From: Plantago ovata
Taxonomy: Eukaryota > Streptophyta > Magnoliopsida > Lamiales > Plantaginaceae
Length of the DNA stretch: 64,000 bases
Direction of reading: 5' to 3'
Assembly (NCBI GenBank): GCA_028274465.1
Contig: CM051458.1
Coordinates: 20,599,566-20,663,565 of the forward strand
Shown: positions 32,011 through 42,664 of the stretch, piece after piece
How positions within the stretch are numbered: position 1 is the first letter of the stretch
Layout: each line of letters starts with the position of its first letter
Made by a program: the position numbers and the translations under genes
Notes under the pieces: model-generated
Seen by the model: the letters and a program-made list of their open reading frames with translations, nothing else
Told to the model about the DNA's origin: nothing
Database searches by the model: none

Positions 32011-32391
32011 TTTTAAACTTAGAAAATATGAGATATCTAAGTAAGGGGGAACTTTCAGCAAGTAGCTAGATTGTTAATTCAAACTCGCTGAAAAGATTCT
32101 TGTCTATTTCAGCAAGCAATCTATCCCTTATTACTCGGTAAAATCAATTTGTGACGTTAAGCTGGCACAGATAAACTCGCAATAATCATGACATGAAATT
32201 CAATCGTGGCCATTGATTAAAAGGAGTTATTAATCTAACGGCTAACAAAAACAAAGAGAGAGAGTGCTCTGACGGTTTTTAGTTAGTGGGCCACTACGCA
32301 TTCAATGCAAAGGCTCCACTATCTCCAGTGTTTCTCTGTTTTACCCTTGCTGAGAACTCAAATCGATTGAGTTTCTCACACACAGAGACAC

Positions 32392-32399
32392 TATATAAA
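32392..32399 (+). promoter_or_regulatory. Internal TATA box before the env-position gene
   Basis: TATATAAA in the context CACTATATAAAGAAGG, 131 bases before the ATG at 32531. A second TATATAAAG lies only about ten bases before that ATG. The intervening 130 bases are CT-rich like a plant 5' leader. Inferred only. Confidence 0.5.
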
Positions 32400-32530
32400 G
32401 AAGGAGTTAGAGAAATGACAAAATTCTTTAACTCACATTTCCTTCTCTGCAATTTCTAGCCTGAAACTACTGTACCTCCGGTCAAAAAGCAAACTATCTT
32501 TTTCGTACAATTTTTGCTCTATATAAAGAA

Positions 32531-35500
32531 ATGGCTCCCAAGAGACAGTATCTAAGTCCTCAAAATCGTCAAAGGTTGACAGTGCTGAAACACGCATTGC
32601 TCCGGTGACTGCTCCGGTGACTTCTGACCCAAACACAGCGAAAGTGTGTTGAAAAACGACCGAATCACTAAAACCTATGCCTCCGTCATATCTTGACACT
32701 GCAAAGTGTGAGATGTTGATGCAATGGGGAGGTTTGCAAAAGAAAAGTACATTAGGTACTTTTATGAACAAGAACTTGATGACCAAATGAAGAGGCGCTT
32801 GAGTTCATCAAGCAGCAAGGCCTCATGAACTTTATCTTGCTCGCACTAAGCAAGTGAGCATGATTGATACTATGGAGTTCTACAATATGCAGAAATCCAG
32901 TCCCTTACAGACAGTAATGGAGTCACTGAAAAAGTGATCCTTACTTATGTTCAGAACACGCAAATCGTCCTGAAATGGACTGATTTAGCGAGATTTTTCA
33001 GATTCCAACCACTGGAACTGAAGATGACGTCACTGCTTCTGACGAAGAAATTGAAGCTTTCTACAGTGACGTCAGAAATGCAAAATGAAGAAAGGCGAGA
33101 TAGCTCCCGTGACTTGGACAAAGCACGTTAAGAGAAAGCATCTCTGCCCTTCACTTGGTCTAGTAGCTCTGCTACTGATTAAAGTTCTTGACTCCCAAGT
33201 GGAGGAGGATTGACCAAGTAGGCCTGAGAAGATGGCCATTGCTGATGCATATCCATGAGAATAAATCGGAACTTAACTGGGCTAAGTACATTTTCAACAG
33301 GCTTGTTGATTGTGTTACTAAGTTTAAGGTAAAGGTAGAAGACAACAAGGTCTCACCTTCCTTTCCAGTTATGTATGGAATCAAGATATGCTATATCCTT
33401 GAACATTTCAGGATTCAGCTAAGAAACCCATTGCCAATCAAGAAATCTGTGTGCAATGTGGGAAGATCTTCTACAAGCAGAATGTACCTAAGATTGCTGG
33501 TAAGAAAACAAGAAGACAACAACTGCAAATGTTGTCAGCACAAGCCAGCAAGAAAGGTATACAACAGCTGCAGATGTTACCACTCAGCAACTTAGAGATG
33601 AAACTGCTGTTGGTGGTGGTAACACAAATGAAACTGCTGTAGAAAATCAACAAGGTACGTGTACAACAGCCGTTGCTGAAAATGCAACAATAGATGACTC
33701 TGGGAAACTGGAGAAATCTAAAAAGAAAAAAGAGGAAAGCTGATGATGACACTCAGACTGCAGCGTCATCAGCAAATCCCGTACCTAAGAGGAAACGGAC
33801 AAGTAACAAAAGAAAGAAGACACTGGCTTCTCAGTCAGTCCCCTGTCCAAGACTCTCAGTCAATTCCCAGACAAATGCTGAAACGCATTTGCCAGTAGAT
33901 GTTGCTGAATAATTACTGAAAACATACATCAGCAATGTTGAAGTGTTTGCGGAAGCCTTCAACAATCAACTTAACGTTGATAACTCTACTGAGAATAGAC
34001 CACAAGGCAGTGGAAATGAAATTCCTGCCCAAGTCCCAGATATCTACATTGTAGATAATCTAGATGATCAAACCATGGAACCAGTAAGCGACATTGCTGC
34101 TGATCTGCAAAGAGCGGCACTTGCTGAGGCTGCTGAACAGATGGTTGCTGAACAAGCAACTCATCAAGTTGCTGAACCCAGCTTGCTGATGGACCAGTTG
34201 CTGAGATAGCAATGGTTCCTGTTCCTGAAGTTGCTGAAACTCAAGAAGCATATTCAAAGACGCATCTCTGATGCTGAGAATACTGGCCGAAGTTCACCCA
34301 AGACCTTCATTGACAAAGTCCAGCTTGTACTGGAAGATATAAGCAAACAAATGGAGTTGGAGATTAAGAATCATCCAACAAGTCAATTGATCTCTTCATG
34401 ACAAGTAGTGAGCTTAAAGGTCAAGCTGCTTCTGCTCAACTTGTCAATTCAGAGACAAGGGAGATTGCTGAAACCGCACACGCTTTCTCAGTTAGAGCAA
34501 ACTCAGAAGTCTGCTGAAGAAACAGTCCAAGAAGCTGAAGAAACTGTTAATGCTGAAAGGACTGAGCCACAACCTGTCCTTCCTCAGCAGGTAGTTAATT
34601 CAACCATCAGTAAAACTTCAAATTCTGAAAATTGTTCTTTTGCTAAAATTATTTTTCTCTACAACTTCTCAAGATACAAGTCAGAAGGTTGCTGAAGCCT
34701 CTGCACCAGAACCAACACTCCCTGCTCAGCAGGTAGTTAATAATTTTGGTATAAAAACTAAGTTTGACAGCTTAGTACTTGTGTCTAATTTTAATTTATT
34801 TCAGGATGAACAAATGGAGGATGCTACTCAAGCTCCTCATGGAATGGAAATTGTACTACATGAGCTTGCTGACTCTCAGCAGGTAAATCATGTTTCAGAT
34901 TTAAACTCTAAACAATTCTCCAAACCAATCCTGATCTAAATAAAATTCTTTTTCAGGCTCAAAAGGAGACCACTGAAGTGGTACTCATCACTGAAGATCA
35001 ACAAGTAAGTTCTGAAGAACTTTACTTGAGCTTCAAGAGGACAACTTTGTCAAGAGTTGCTAAGTCGTCAGCAACTGGCAAAGATATAGGAGAATGGACT
35101 TCTCAGATCTTCACCTTCATCTCTCAAATGAGAAAAAGAGATCGTCACTGCTGAAGCTCGAAACATTTGTCCACTCCATCCTTCCTGACGAAATGACATA
35201 TTCTCAGCAAATGAGTTCAAATCTGATTGCTCAAATCAGAGAGAATATGAAGGCCAAATTTAAGAGTGCCTCTCCAGCTGAACAAGCTGTGATGCTCAAA
35301 GGCTCTTTTGTTCCTGTGGTGGCTGATCCCCACAAACTAACTGAGGAAGAGGAAGTGACAAGTGTTGCTTTGTATAAGCACGTTGAGCTAGTCATTTGAC
35401 AGATGATGAAGAAGAAGAGAAGATGAGAACATTCCCACTGATCCCAGTGATGATGAAGGGAAAGATTCTAAGGACAAAAAGGATGACGATGATGACAATC

Positions 35501-35702
35501 AAGGTCCAAGTCCTGGTCCTGGCGGATTAAAGTTGACAGCTGCTGAAACTAATCCCTCTGACAATCAGCAAGCTGATCAACAACAATCTCAGCAAGAATC
35601 TCAACCTCCTCCTGCTGCTGCTGAAAATCAAGCACTTGTACAAGGTGCTGATACTGAAGAAGAATACGCTAGAAAAAGGGCTGCCTTGAAAATGGCAAGA
35701 GT
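32531..35702 (+). pseudogene. Env-position gene, degenerate 5' part with introns
   Basis: Starts at ATG GCT CCC AAG AGA. Frames broken by shifts still show conserved-looking blocks: one with FNRLVDCVTKFKVKVEDNK (about 33290-33360), a CVQCGKIF Cys pair near 33455, Lys-rich segments, and a Glu/Gln-rich repeat region. Three introns are visible, each preceded by CAGCAG: 34591-34663 (acceptor damaged), 34733-34804 (GTAGTT...TTTCAG) and 34883-34956 (GTAAAT...TTTCAG), all phase 0 and 72-74 bp. Frameshifts lie near 35090 and 35700. I know no function. The first block recalls the 'putative plant transposon protein' type. Confidence 0.55.
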
Positions 35703-37799
35703 CTAGTTTCTGATGCCAAGGTTACTGCAGAAAACCTTGAAGATGAGGATGAAGAAGATGAAGATTACCAACGAGCTCTACAAAATAGTCTCGTGATCCA
35801 TGCAAGGCATACGCAGGATCTGGAAATTGGTGAATCTTCAAGACCAAAATCGAAGGATGTTCCATCCCTTCCACTTACTACTGGCGCAACTCCAGTTATT
35901 GAGTCTCAAACGTTGCCCTCAGCAACTACTCAATTAAAACTAACTACTGGCGAAACTCCAGTAATTGAGCCCCACACTCAATTAAAACAACTATCTACTG
36001 GTGAAACTCCAGTCGTTGAGTCTGAAGTGTTGCCATCAGCAACCACTCAACAAAAAGGAAGTGAAGCTACTGACAAAGGCTCCAAAGTCGCTCAACTTGA
36101 TGAACCAGAGGATGATGACGACTTGTCAGAAAATGATGATGAACAATCCAAAAGAGATCCAAAATTCGTTCAGATTCCTCCTCCTGATTACATCAATGAT
36201 TTAGACGATGGACTAAGAGCCGAATTGCTGACGCGTGATGATCAGTTTGCTTCTGAAATTAAGGTTCATTCCTTAACACCGCATTTAGTGCCGTTCCCAA
36301 GAGTTGAGGAGTTTACTCCCAGAATTCTAGCACTAAAGCAAGTCCATGATGCCTGCAAAGCTGAAGATGAGGCATTGCTTGCTGAGAGCCCACTTGACAT
36401 TGGAAAGATATTGGCTACAGTGCTGAGACGCACTACAACTTTGACAATAGCTCAGAGAGACATAAGTCTTTATCACAAGAGTTATGAAGAAGATGTAAGT
36501 CAGGCGCTCAGGCTTGCAAAGACTGCTCTCGTCAAAGCTCAGAATATTATGGATGAGAAGGCCGCAACAGAGAAAAGACATGAAGAGAACATGATGAATA
36601 TTCAAAAAGAGTTAGCAAAAATGAACTCTGACCAACATGAAATCATCATGAAGTATAACAGCCTCAACACTCTTGCTGAAAATTGCAATGAGTTTTATTC
36701 TCTGCACATCACTCCGATGTTGCAATCCATGTCTAAGGGGGAAAAGAAGACTAGAAAAAGCAATCAAACCCCTCCTACTCCTGCTGCTAATGTGCCACTT
36801 CCACTTGAACCTCTTGCTGAAAGAAAGCAAAGTTCTAAAAGACAAGCAGAAACTGAGTTAAATTCAGCAAGTACCAAAAAGAGAAAAACCGCTGCTGAAA
36901 CTCAAGATTTCTGTCACAATGAAAGTCATCACAATCTGAATGAAGATGATGAAGAAGATGATGACAATCAAACAATAGCTCAAGCCATAAGAGCTAGACC
37001 CTTAACAGCCATAACTCCGTCTGGCCACTCAAGGCATTTTTCGTCTGACTCTTCAGCAAGAGATCAAGACAATGCTAAATCAAGAAGAAGAAGGCAAAGA
37101 CAGGAAGAGAAAAGGCTGGCCAGCATTGCTATTGGCTCCGGCATTGAATATATAAAGACCAGCAATGATGAAACCACTCAGAATGTGATCAGAAACATTC
37201 ATGGTTGCTGGATCCTAAAGCTGGAAGACTTGCTGGTAAATGAGTTCTTTCCTACAGCCATTTTGAATCAGATGTTCAAATGGATTGAACTCAAGGTCCA
37301 AAGAAAGCAAAGGGAAGAATCCCTCCCAAGAAATATTGCTGGGAAATGGTTGAATCTAGAGGTCCATGTAAGAAGAGTTGCCATTGGTAAGACATACAAG
37401 CAAGAACCAAATCTGATCAAACCACCTGGCATCGCTTACTATGCTGACCCGGTAACAAAGAAACCTAAGAAGAAACTTGGATTGATTCCTTATGAGTACT
37501 TCTATCTTACTGCTCAGGATCAAGAAGAAGATCTTCTCTGGTTAAGAAAGATTCATCCGAGAAACATTTCAGATACACAGCTTCTCCATGCCAGCAATTG
37601 GGGCATGCATTTGTGGGTAGTTAACTACATGGAAATGAATGCTGAAAAGCATCATCATACTGCCTGCAAAAATGCAAGAATTCTTCAACTACAAGTCCGT
37701 AGGCTTCTGGAAAACTACGAGAAGGATTGTGTTGAATTCACTGCTCTTGCTGAGAAGAGTGTAAGAGAGATTCTGAGAAAATCCTCTGAAAGAGTTTAA
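35703..37799 (+). CDS. Env-position ORF, intact 3' part (about 699 codons)
   Basis: Open from the frameshift near 35702 to TAA at 37799. No ATG near the 5' edge, so it continues the gene upstream. In order: an acidic run leading into EDEDYQRALQNSL, which fits the ubiquitin-interacting motif pattern (acidic, aromatic, Ala, Ser); three repeats of the TTGETPVIE type (about 35875-36060); an acidic block; a helical/coiled-coil middle; a basic KRQ/RRRRQRQEEKR segment; and a compact C-terminus with PPGIAYYADP and LLHASNWGMHLW. No signal peptide or membrane span is visible, so it is not an evident envelope protein. A conserved domain was not recognised. Confidence 0.7.
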   Translation, partial: LVSDAKVTAENLEDEDEEDEDYQRALQNSLVIHARHTQDLEIGESSRPKSKDVPSLPLTTGATPVIESQTLPSATTQLKLTTGETPVIEPHTQLKQLSTGETPVVESEVLPSATTQQKGSEATDKGSKVAQLDEPEDDDDLSENDDEQSKRDPKFVQIPPPDYINDLDDGLRAELLTRDDQFASEIKVHSLTPHLVPFPRVEEFTPRILALKQVHDACKAEDEALLAESPLDIGKILATVLRRTTTLTIAQRDISLYHKSYEEDVSQALRLAKTALVKAQNIMDEKAATEKRHEENMMNIQKELAKMNSDQHEIIMKYNSLNTLAENCNEFYSLHITPMLQSMSKGEKKTRKSNQTPPTPAANVPLPLEPLAERKQSSKRQAETELNSASTKKRKTAAETQDFCHNESHHNLNEDDEEDDDNQTIAQAIRARPLTAITPSGHSRHFSSDSSARDQDNAKSRRRRQRQEEKRLASIAIGSGIEYIKTSNDETTQNVIRNIHGCWILKLEDLLVNEFFPTAILNQMFKWIELKVQRKQREESLPRNIAGKWLNLEVHVRRVAIGKTYKQEPNLIKPPGIAYYADPVTKKPKKKLGLIPYEYFYLTAQDQEEDLLWLRKIHPRNISDTQLLHASNWGMHLWVVNYMEMNAEKHHHTACKNARILQLQVRRLLENYEKDCVEFTALAEKSVREILRKSSERV

Positions 37800-38061
37800 G
37801 CCCCTGCAATAGTTTCTTGTTAAAGTTTTTGTTTGCTGATTCTTTGTTATCTATGCTTTCTTGTAAACTTCTGAATGATAACTTTCAGCAATGAATTCTT
37901 TTTTACTCTTATTGGTTTTTGATTATGCAACTTACTTATGCTTACTGTTTATTATTTCAAGTATGCTTGCATTAATCATCTGATTTATTCAACATCAGAA
38001 ACCTCTAAAAGGGTAACAATTAATTTAGCCATGGATTGCTATCATCAAAAAAGGGGAAATT
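37800..38061 (+). promoter_or_regulatory. 3' leader to the LTR with polypurine tract
   Basis: A T-rich non-coding stretch ending in AAAAAAGGGGAAATT (38047-38061), directly before TGTTAGG of the 3' LTR. The A/G run is the probable plus-strand primer. Confidence 0.8.
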
Positions 38062-39787
38062 TGTTAGGAAACTTGTAATTTTGATGAGCAATTAACCATG
38101 CTAAATTAAGAACAGTCCAGTAACTAGTACTCTTAAGGTCCATAGGAATTTAGAATTTTAAGGACATTGTAAAAGAGGAACGTTTGCTGATGACTTAGAT
38201 AGGTGTTAGATAAGTTATTTCTTTTGTGGATGACGTACTTTAATTTCAGTGAAGAAATTAATTTATTGACACATTTGTGTATGACGTATTTTATTTTCTG
38301 AGAAGAAAATAATTTATTGACACTTTAGCGTATGATGTATTTTATTTTCTGAAAAGAAATATCTTATTGATGCTTAGCTTTGATGTATCTTATTTTCTGA
38401 AAAGAAAATGACCTATTGAAGCATTTGCTGAAGATGTATTTTGTTTATTACAAACAAATTATTGAAGAAAATAAGAAACCGGTCAAAATCTTGAAGACTT
38501 TTGAAGACTTGAAGACTTGAAGACTTGAAGATTGCTGAAGACTGGTAAGGCACATGTTGCTCAGAAAGTGAAATTTTCAGCAACAGCATTGCATAAGTGA
38601 AAATCTGAAAGACAGAGTAGGTTGTGCTTGCTGAAACTGAGAATGAACACTTGCTGATGAACATATGTGACCTCTTGCTGAATGTACGTGATTTTGCGCT
38701 CCATTGTTACTGTTTGAATTCTATTCAAAGGTGCATTTAATGCAAAGCTTACACACAAAGGACATAAAGACTAGAAGACAAACAAAGGTTGCTGCTGAAA
38801 GTACAAAAGCAAGATAGTGACATGTTAAGGAACAAAAGCCTTAGGATTTGAAATTCAAACGGCTCCTTACTTGCACTATAAATAGAGGTCATCCGGCAAA
38901 GAGTTGAAGGGTGTCAACAACGTGATCAAACTCTCACTTGTGCTTAAAATTCACAAACCTTCAAACACTCTTACTGCCATTGATCCGTTCCAAGACTTAA
39001 AGCTTGAAAAAGCTACTTGTGAAGAAGTAGAACAAACTCGGCTAAGAAATTAGTTAAGTGTTCTTTCTTTCGAACAAGAACAAGTCTTGACACCAGAAAC
39101 AATCAAACTTGTTTACTGCAAAGTATTCCAAGTTGTGTTTCTTAGATTACTTGTTGTAACTGAATAAGTTATAATTAAGTTATCTCACCCCAAAACTCTC
39201 TAACTGAAATACACTCTTTCAGGCGTGATATTCAGGGGGAACTTAATCGAGCAAGTTTTTGCTGATTAAAAGTACCAAGTTTGGTGGAGAACAAGGTTGA
39301 GTTCTCTAGTTTAGGTTGGAGACAAAGCAAGTGTGCTTTGGTTTCTGTTGAATCGCTTTAGATAGGAGATTGTAAGGAACCTCAATCATATCTTAGTGGA
39401 TTCAGTCCTAGAAAGGACAAAGTGGATTAGTTGGAGATTACGCCACTCTCAGATACCACTCTAAAAGTGTTTGTGTGATTTACTTACTGCATTTAGCTTT
39501 CAGCAAATTATATCTGTTTGTACACAGTCACTCACATCACTTGCTGAAACTCTTTACTTGCTGAAAAAGCACTTATCGTTTCAAAGACTTCCGCCCTCTG
39601 ATTTTAAGTATCAGCAAACCAAGCTACTGTAAAGTAACTTACGCTTGCTGAGAAAGTTAAGTATCAGCAACCTCATTACTGTAAAGTAATAAGTACTTGC
39701 TGAGAATGTTTTAAACGACAAAAGTTTGAAAAGACTATTCACCCCCCCCCCCCTCTAGTCTTTTCTTGTTGTTTAAAGGGACCAACA
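38062..39787 (+). repeat. 3' LTR of Copia copy 2
   Basis: TGTTAGGAAAC to CCAACA, 1726 bp, full length. It carries the hairpin units (38225-38410), the CTTGAAGA repeats (38490-38530), a CTATAAATAGAGG promoter near 38877, and the U5 poly-C hairpin with 12 C. Confidence 0.93.
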
Positions 39788-39789
39788 TA

Positions 39790-40110
39790 AACCATACCAA
39801 AGACACTTATAAGCATACCAAAAACCACATCAATATCTTTTATAACCACACAAAAAACACTTAGAACCGCACCAAAATCATTCCTAAGCATACGAGAGAC
39901 ACTTATAAGTATACCAACATCCCCCATACCAAGATCTTTTATAACCACACAAAGAACCCTTAGAACCACAGCAAAAACACTTACAACCACACCGAAATCA
40001 TTCATAAGCATAAAGAAACTTTTTCAAATACAAAAACTAAAAGCAGAATAACATAAAACCTATAAGCATACTAAAAGAGACTTAAAAACACACCAAATCT
40101 CTTATAAATA
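39790..40110 (+). repeat. Degenerate tandem repeat in a possible intron
   Basis: Two to three units of about 115 bp built from CTTTTATAACCACACAAA, ACACTTAGAACC and ATAAGCATACCAA. This follows the splice donor of the exon at 40225-40309 (minus), so it may be intronic. Confidence 0.55.
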
Positions 40111-40224
40111 TACGAGACGCACTAAATAAGGAAAATATTTCAACAACATAAACTAAAGTATAATAAGCATATCAGATACACTTAAAATACAGATTGTATA
40201 AACTATACAAGTGAACTACCATAC

Positions 40225-40309
40225 CCAAATTGGAAGGCAACCTCCATCGAGAATACTTCGCCGTCACCAGAGCGTCAGAAACACCGGATGAACCATTCCT
40301 CTTCGTCAT
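40225..40309 (-). CDS. Lone first exon of an unknown gene
   Basis: Minus-strand ATG at 40309 opens a 28-codon frame beginning MTKRNGSSGVSDALV, ending at a good donor (TTTGG/GTATGG). The DNA before the ATG (40310-40560) looks like a plant 5' leader: CT-rich, with CTAGGGTTTTGG. The next exon would lie beyond 39788, where Copia copy 2 begins, so the gene appears split by that element or by a misjoin. The product is not recognised. Confidence 0.4.
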
Positions 40310-40952
40310 GCTTCAAATTAGAAATCCTAGATCTCTGTGGATCGGATCTGAGAAGAAAGCAAATCCAAAACCCTAGATCTCAGAAAATACAATGAGCAAC
40401 CAAATCGAACACAACACAACTACAAGGAAGCAGACGAAGAAAATAAGAGCAAAACCGAGTTGTTTCTTCGATTTGATTGGAGAAGTTTGAGATTCAGAAA
40501 AAAGAGAAGAAAAAGAGAATTTTGCAGAGAGAAAAAACGATTTTCACACAGTAAACACGTTGAACTATGTGGTTTTTGTGTGGATCGCTTTGTTAATAGA
40601 TTAGAGTGAACTGGTTTTGTTCAAAATTCGGTCGGTATAACCAGCAACGAGTTTTTGACAAAACCAGCATTAAAACCACCGAGTTTCTAAGAAAACCAGG
40701 CCTTTACATTGTTTTAGGAAAGATCGGCCTTACCGTAGACTTTAGCTTTATTTTTACTCTACTACCTTTCATATTATTTCATCTAAAAAAAATATACAAT
40801 TCCCAACCAAATCAACTCAATTTCTAATATATTCTCCCACAATCCCAATACAACTAACTTTAACTAACTATAACTAACCAATCATTCAATCATCCAATCA
40901 TCCAATAATCACCTATCATCATTACTCCTACTAATATTCCCCCTATATCCTA
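40310..40952. other. Leader/promoter-like DNA, no gene
   Basis: 40310-40560 is the putative 5' leader on the minus strand. The rest is AT-rich with no supported gene. Confidence 0.4.
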
Positions 40953-41228
40953 CTCCCTCCAACTTTAAATATCTGTGGTTTTGGAGAAAACACATATATT
41001 AACAAAGTATATTAATAGGCTTAGTTTCAATCAAAATAATATAAAATATACTATAGGCAAGTTGTTAGAGATAAAAGAGAAAATGGTGGGAGCGGATTGG
41101 TGGAAAAAAAAGTCAACATTAATTGATTACTAAATATAGAGCAATGATTACTACTAATAACCTAAAACGACACTTATTGTTCAAACAGTAAAATTTGGAG
41201 TACGACACTTATTACTAACTGGAGGGAG
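40953..41228. mobile_element. Stowaway-type MITE
   Basis: 276 bp with ends CTCCCTCCAACTT and AACTGGAGGGAG, the Stowaway (Tc1/mariner) signature, flanked by TA at 40951-40952 and 41229-41230. There is no coding capacity. Confidence 0.85.
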
Positions 41229-42038
41229 TACTAAATTTTACTAACTCAAACCCAAATATATTTTCACAAACCCCTCTCAACAGTAAACACTATTCACATT
41301 TCTCGTTACTATTCAAAAGGCCTCTCCCTAAATCAAAGCTAAACATGCAGTTAGTTCCTTAATTACCCATTCTATAATAGTAAAGGAGACCGTCTTCAGG
41401 TTTCCACGATATCTATATATATACATGAAAGCTAGGTGTCTAGGAGAGCCCAATTTCATTCTCAAGAGCTTTCACACTATGTGGCAATAATTTTGAGAGG
41501 ATGGAAAAGATTCAATTTCATTTGTTTTGGTAACTTTTCATTCATCTAATTTTGGTAATTTAATTCTTCTTCCAAACACAAAAATCGTCCAGCTATATAT
41601 AAATTAAAAAAATCCGAAATTATACAACAAAACAAATTCTGAAATTAAAAAATAGTATCTTAATTGAATTATTATACAACAAAACAGATTTCGGAATTTA
41701 AAAGTAAATCGTTTATTAATTAAATGTTGAATTATGGTGTCAATTAAATTCTTGGCAAAATGAATTTTAAAATTAATAATAAATACTTTTTAATTTAAAC
41801 GTGAATTAAAATGTTAATTAAAATCTAGGTAAAATATATTCTGGAATTAAAATTAAATTCGCAGACACTATTTTACGAAAATCAGTTTAATAGTTTTTAG
41901 TTTATTCATTGACAATTAATTTTAATTATTAAAAAATGATATTTAATAAATCAGTGATTTAATTATTTGTGTTTTTTATTTTAAGAATAATCTTTTTTGC
42001 AAATTCATGGCAATAATAAATTAAAAAAAAATCGCAAA
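41229..42038. other. AT-rich intergenic DNA with two Helitron-like heads
   Basis: No gene seen. TCTATAATAGTAAAGGAG at 41371 and TCTATATATATACATG at 41412 resemble Helitron 5' ends, and the first is like the heads at 60212 and 60942. I found no matching 3' hairpin-CTAG end. Confidence 0.35.
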
Positions 42039-42360
42039 AGCTGTGGCCAGAGGGAATTGAACCCGGGTGGCATATACAATGAACATCACCACATTCCACT
42101 CGGCCACAACTTCTCAATCGTTCATTATTGACAACATCAAGTATTGGTGTTCGGTTTAATATTTTATGCTTTTAATTTTATTTAGTAACAATTAAGTTTT
42201 TTTCCGTAATAATTACTCTAGATTATGAGTTATTAAATGTGACATATAATCGAATAAATCATTTAATTAAAAAAAAAACCAAAAGCTATGGCCAGAGGGG
42301 TTCGAACCCAGGTGGCATATACCATGAACATCACCACATTCCACTCAGCCACAACTTTTC
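42039..42360 (-). repeat. tRNA-like repeats R1 and R2
   Basis: Two copies (42039-42112 and 42283-42360). On the minus strand each has TGGCCGAGTGG or a variant (Pol III A-box-like), about 30 bases, then GGGTTCGAACCCC-type B-box-like sequence, inside inverted arms GTTGTGGCC/GGCCACAGC, followed by a T run. Each is followed on the plus strand by the same TTGACAACATCAAGTATTGG stretch. Confidence 0.65.
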
Positions 42361-42664
42361 AATCGTTCATTGTTTACAACATCAAGTATTGGTGTTCGAT
42401 TTCATATTTTTTTTCGTAACAATATCTTTAAGTTATTTTGGTAAGTATTAATTTTTATTGTCTTTCCTTTCTTCCCATGCACGCCTCATCAATGCTGAAA
42501 ATCAAAATATATGGAATGTTCAGATTTTGTGCTTACGGAGATTGCATGAATTAAGGATCTTCTAAACCCTAAAAAACGATTATATAGCTAACCTCATTCT
42601 GTATCCTCTCTATCAATTTTCGGTTTTTATCTTTTTAAATCAGTCGAATTCGAACTAAGAGGCA

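Larger units (their letters stand above)
27563..39787 (+). mobile_element. Copia element copy 2 with env-position gene (possibly a chimaera)
   Basis: 5' LTR, primer site, broken gag-protease-integrase, a 100-N gap, then a repeat array, an internal promoter, a large 3' gene, a polypurine tract and a 3' LTR. No RT or RNase H is present, so they are deleted or in the gap. The 5-base flanks (GTTTA left, TAAAC right) are not a direct duplication. The left flank is Athila-like and the right flank is other DNA. The two LTRs differ by a block of about 430 bp. The left and right halves may come from different loci. Confidence 0.8.

Noticed and set aside
32433..32786. Minus-strand 117-codon ORF over the env-position promoter
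   Set aside because: It is the shadow of the plus-strand leader and coding start, with no homologous frame elsewhere.
35703..37799. Viral-type envelope protein
   Set aside because: Position is env-like, but no signal peptide, membrane span or fusion-like segment is visible.
27558..39792. Target duplication of Copia copy 2 (GTTTA and TAAAC)
   Set aside because: The two flanks are reverse complements, not direct repeats, so they cannot be a target site duplication.
41371..41430. A Helitron starting at 41371 or 41412
   Set aside because: Head-like sequence only; the 41371 start follows T not A, and no hairpin plus CTAG end was found downstream.
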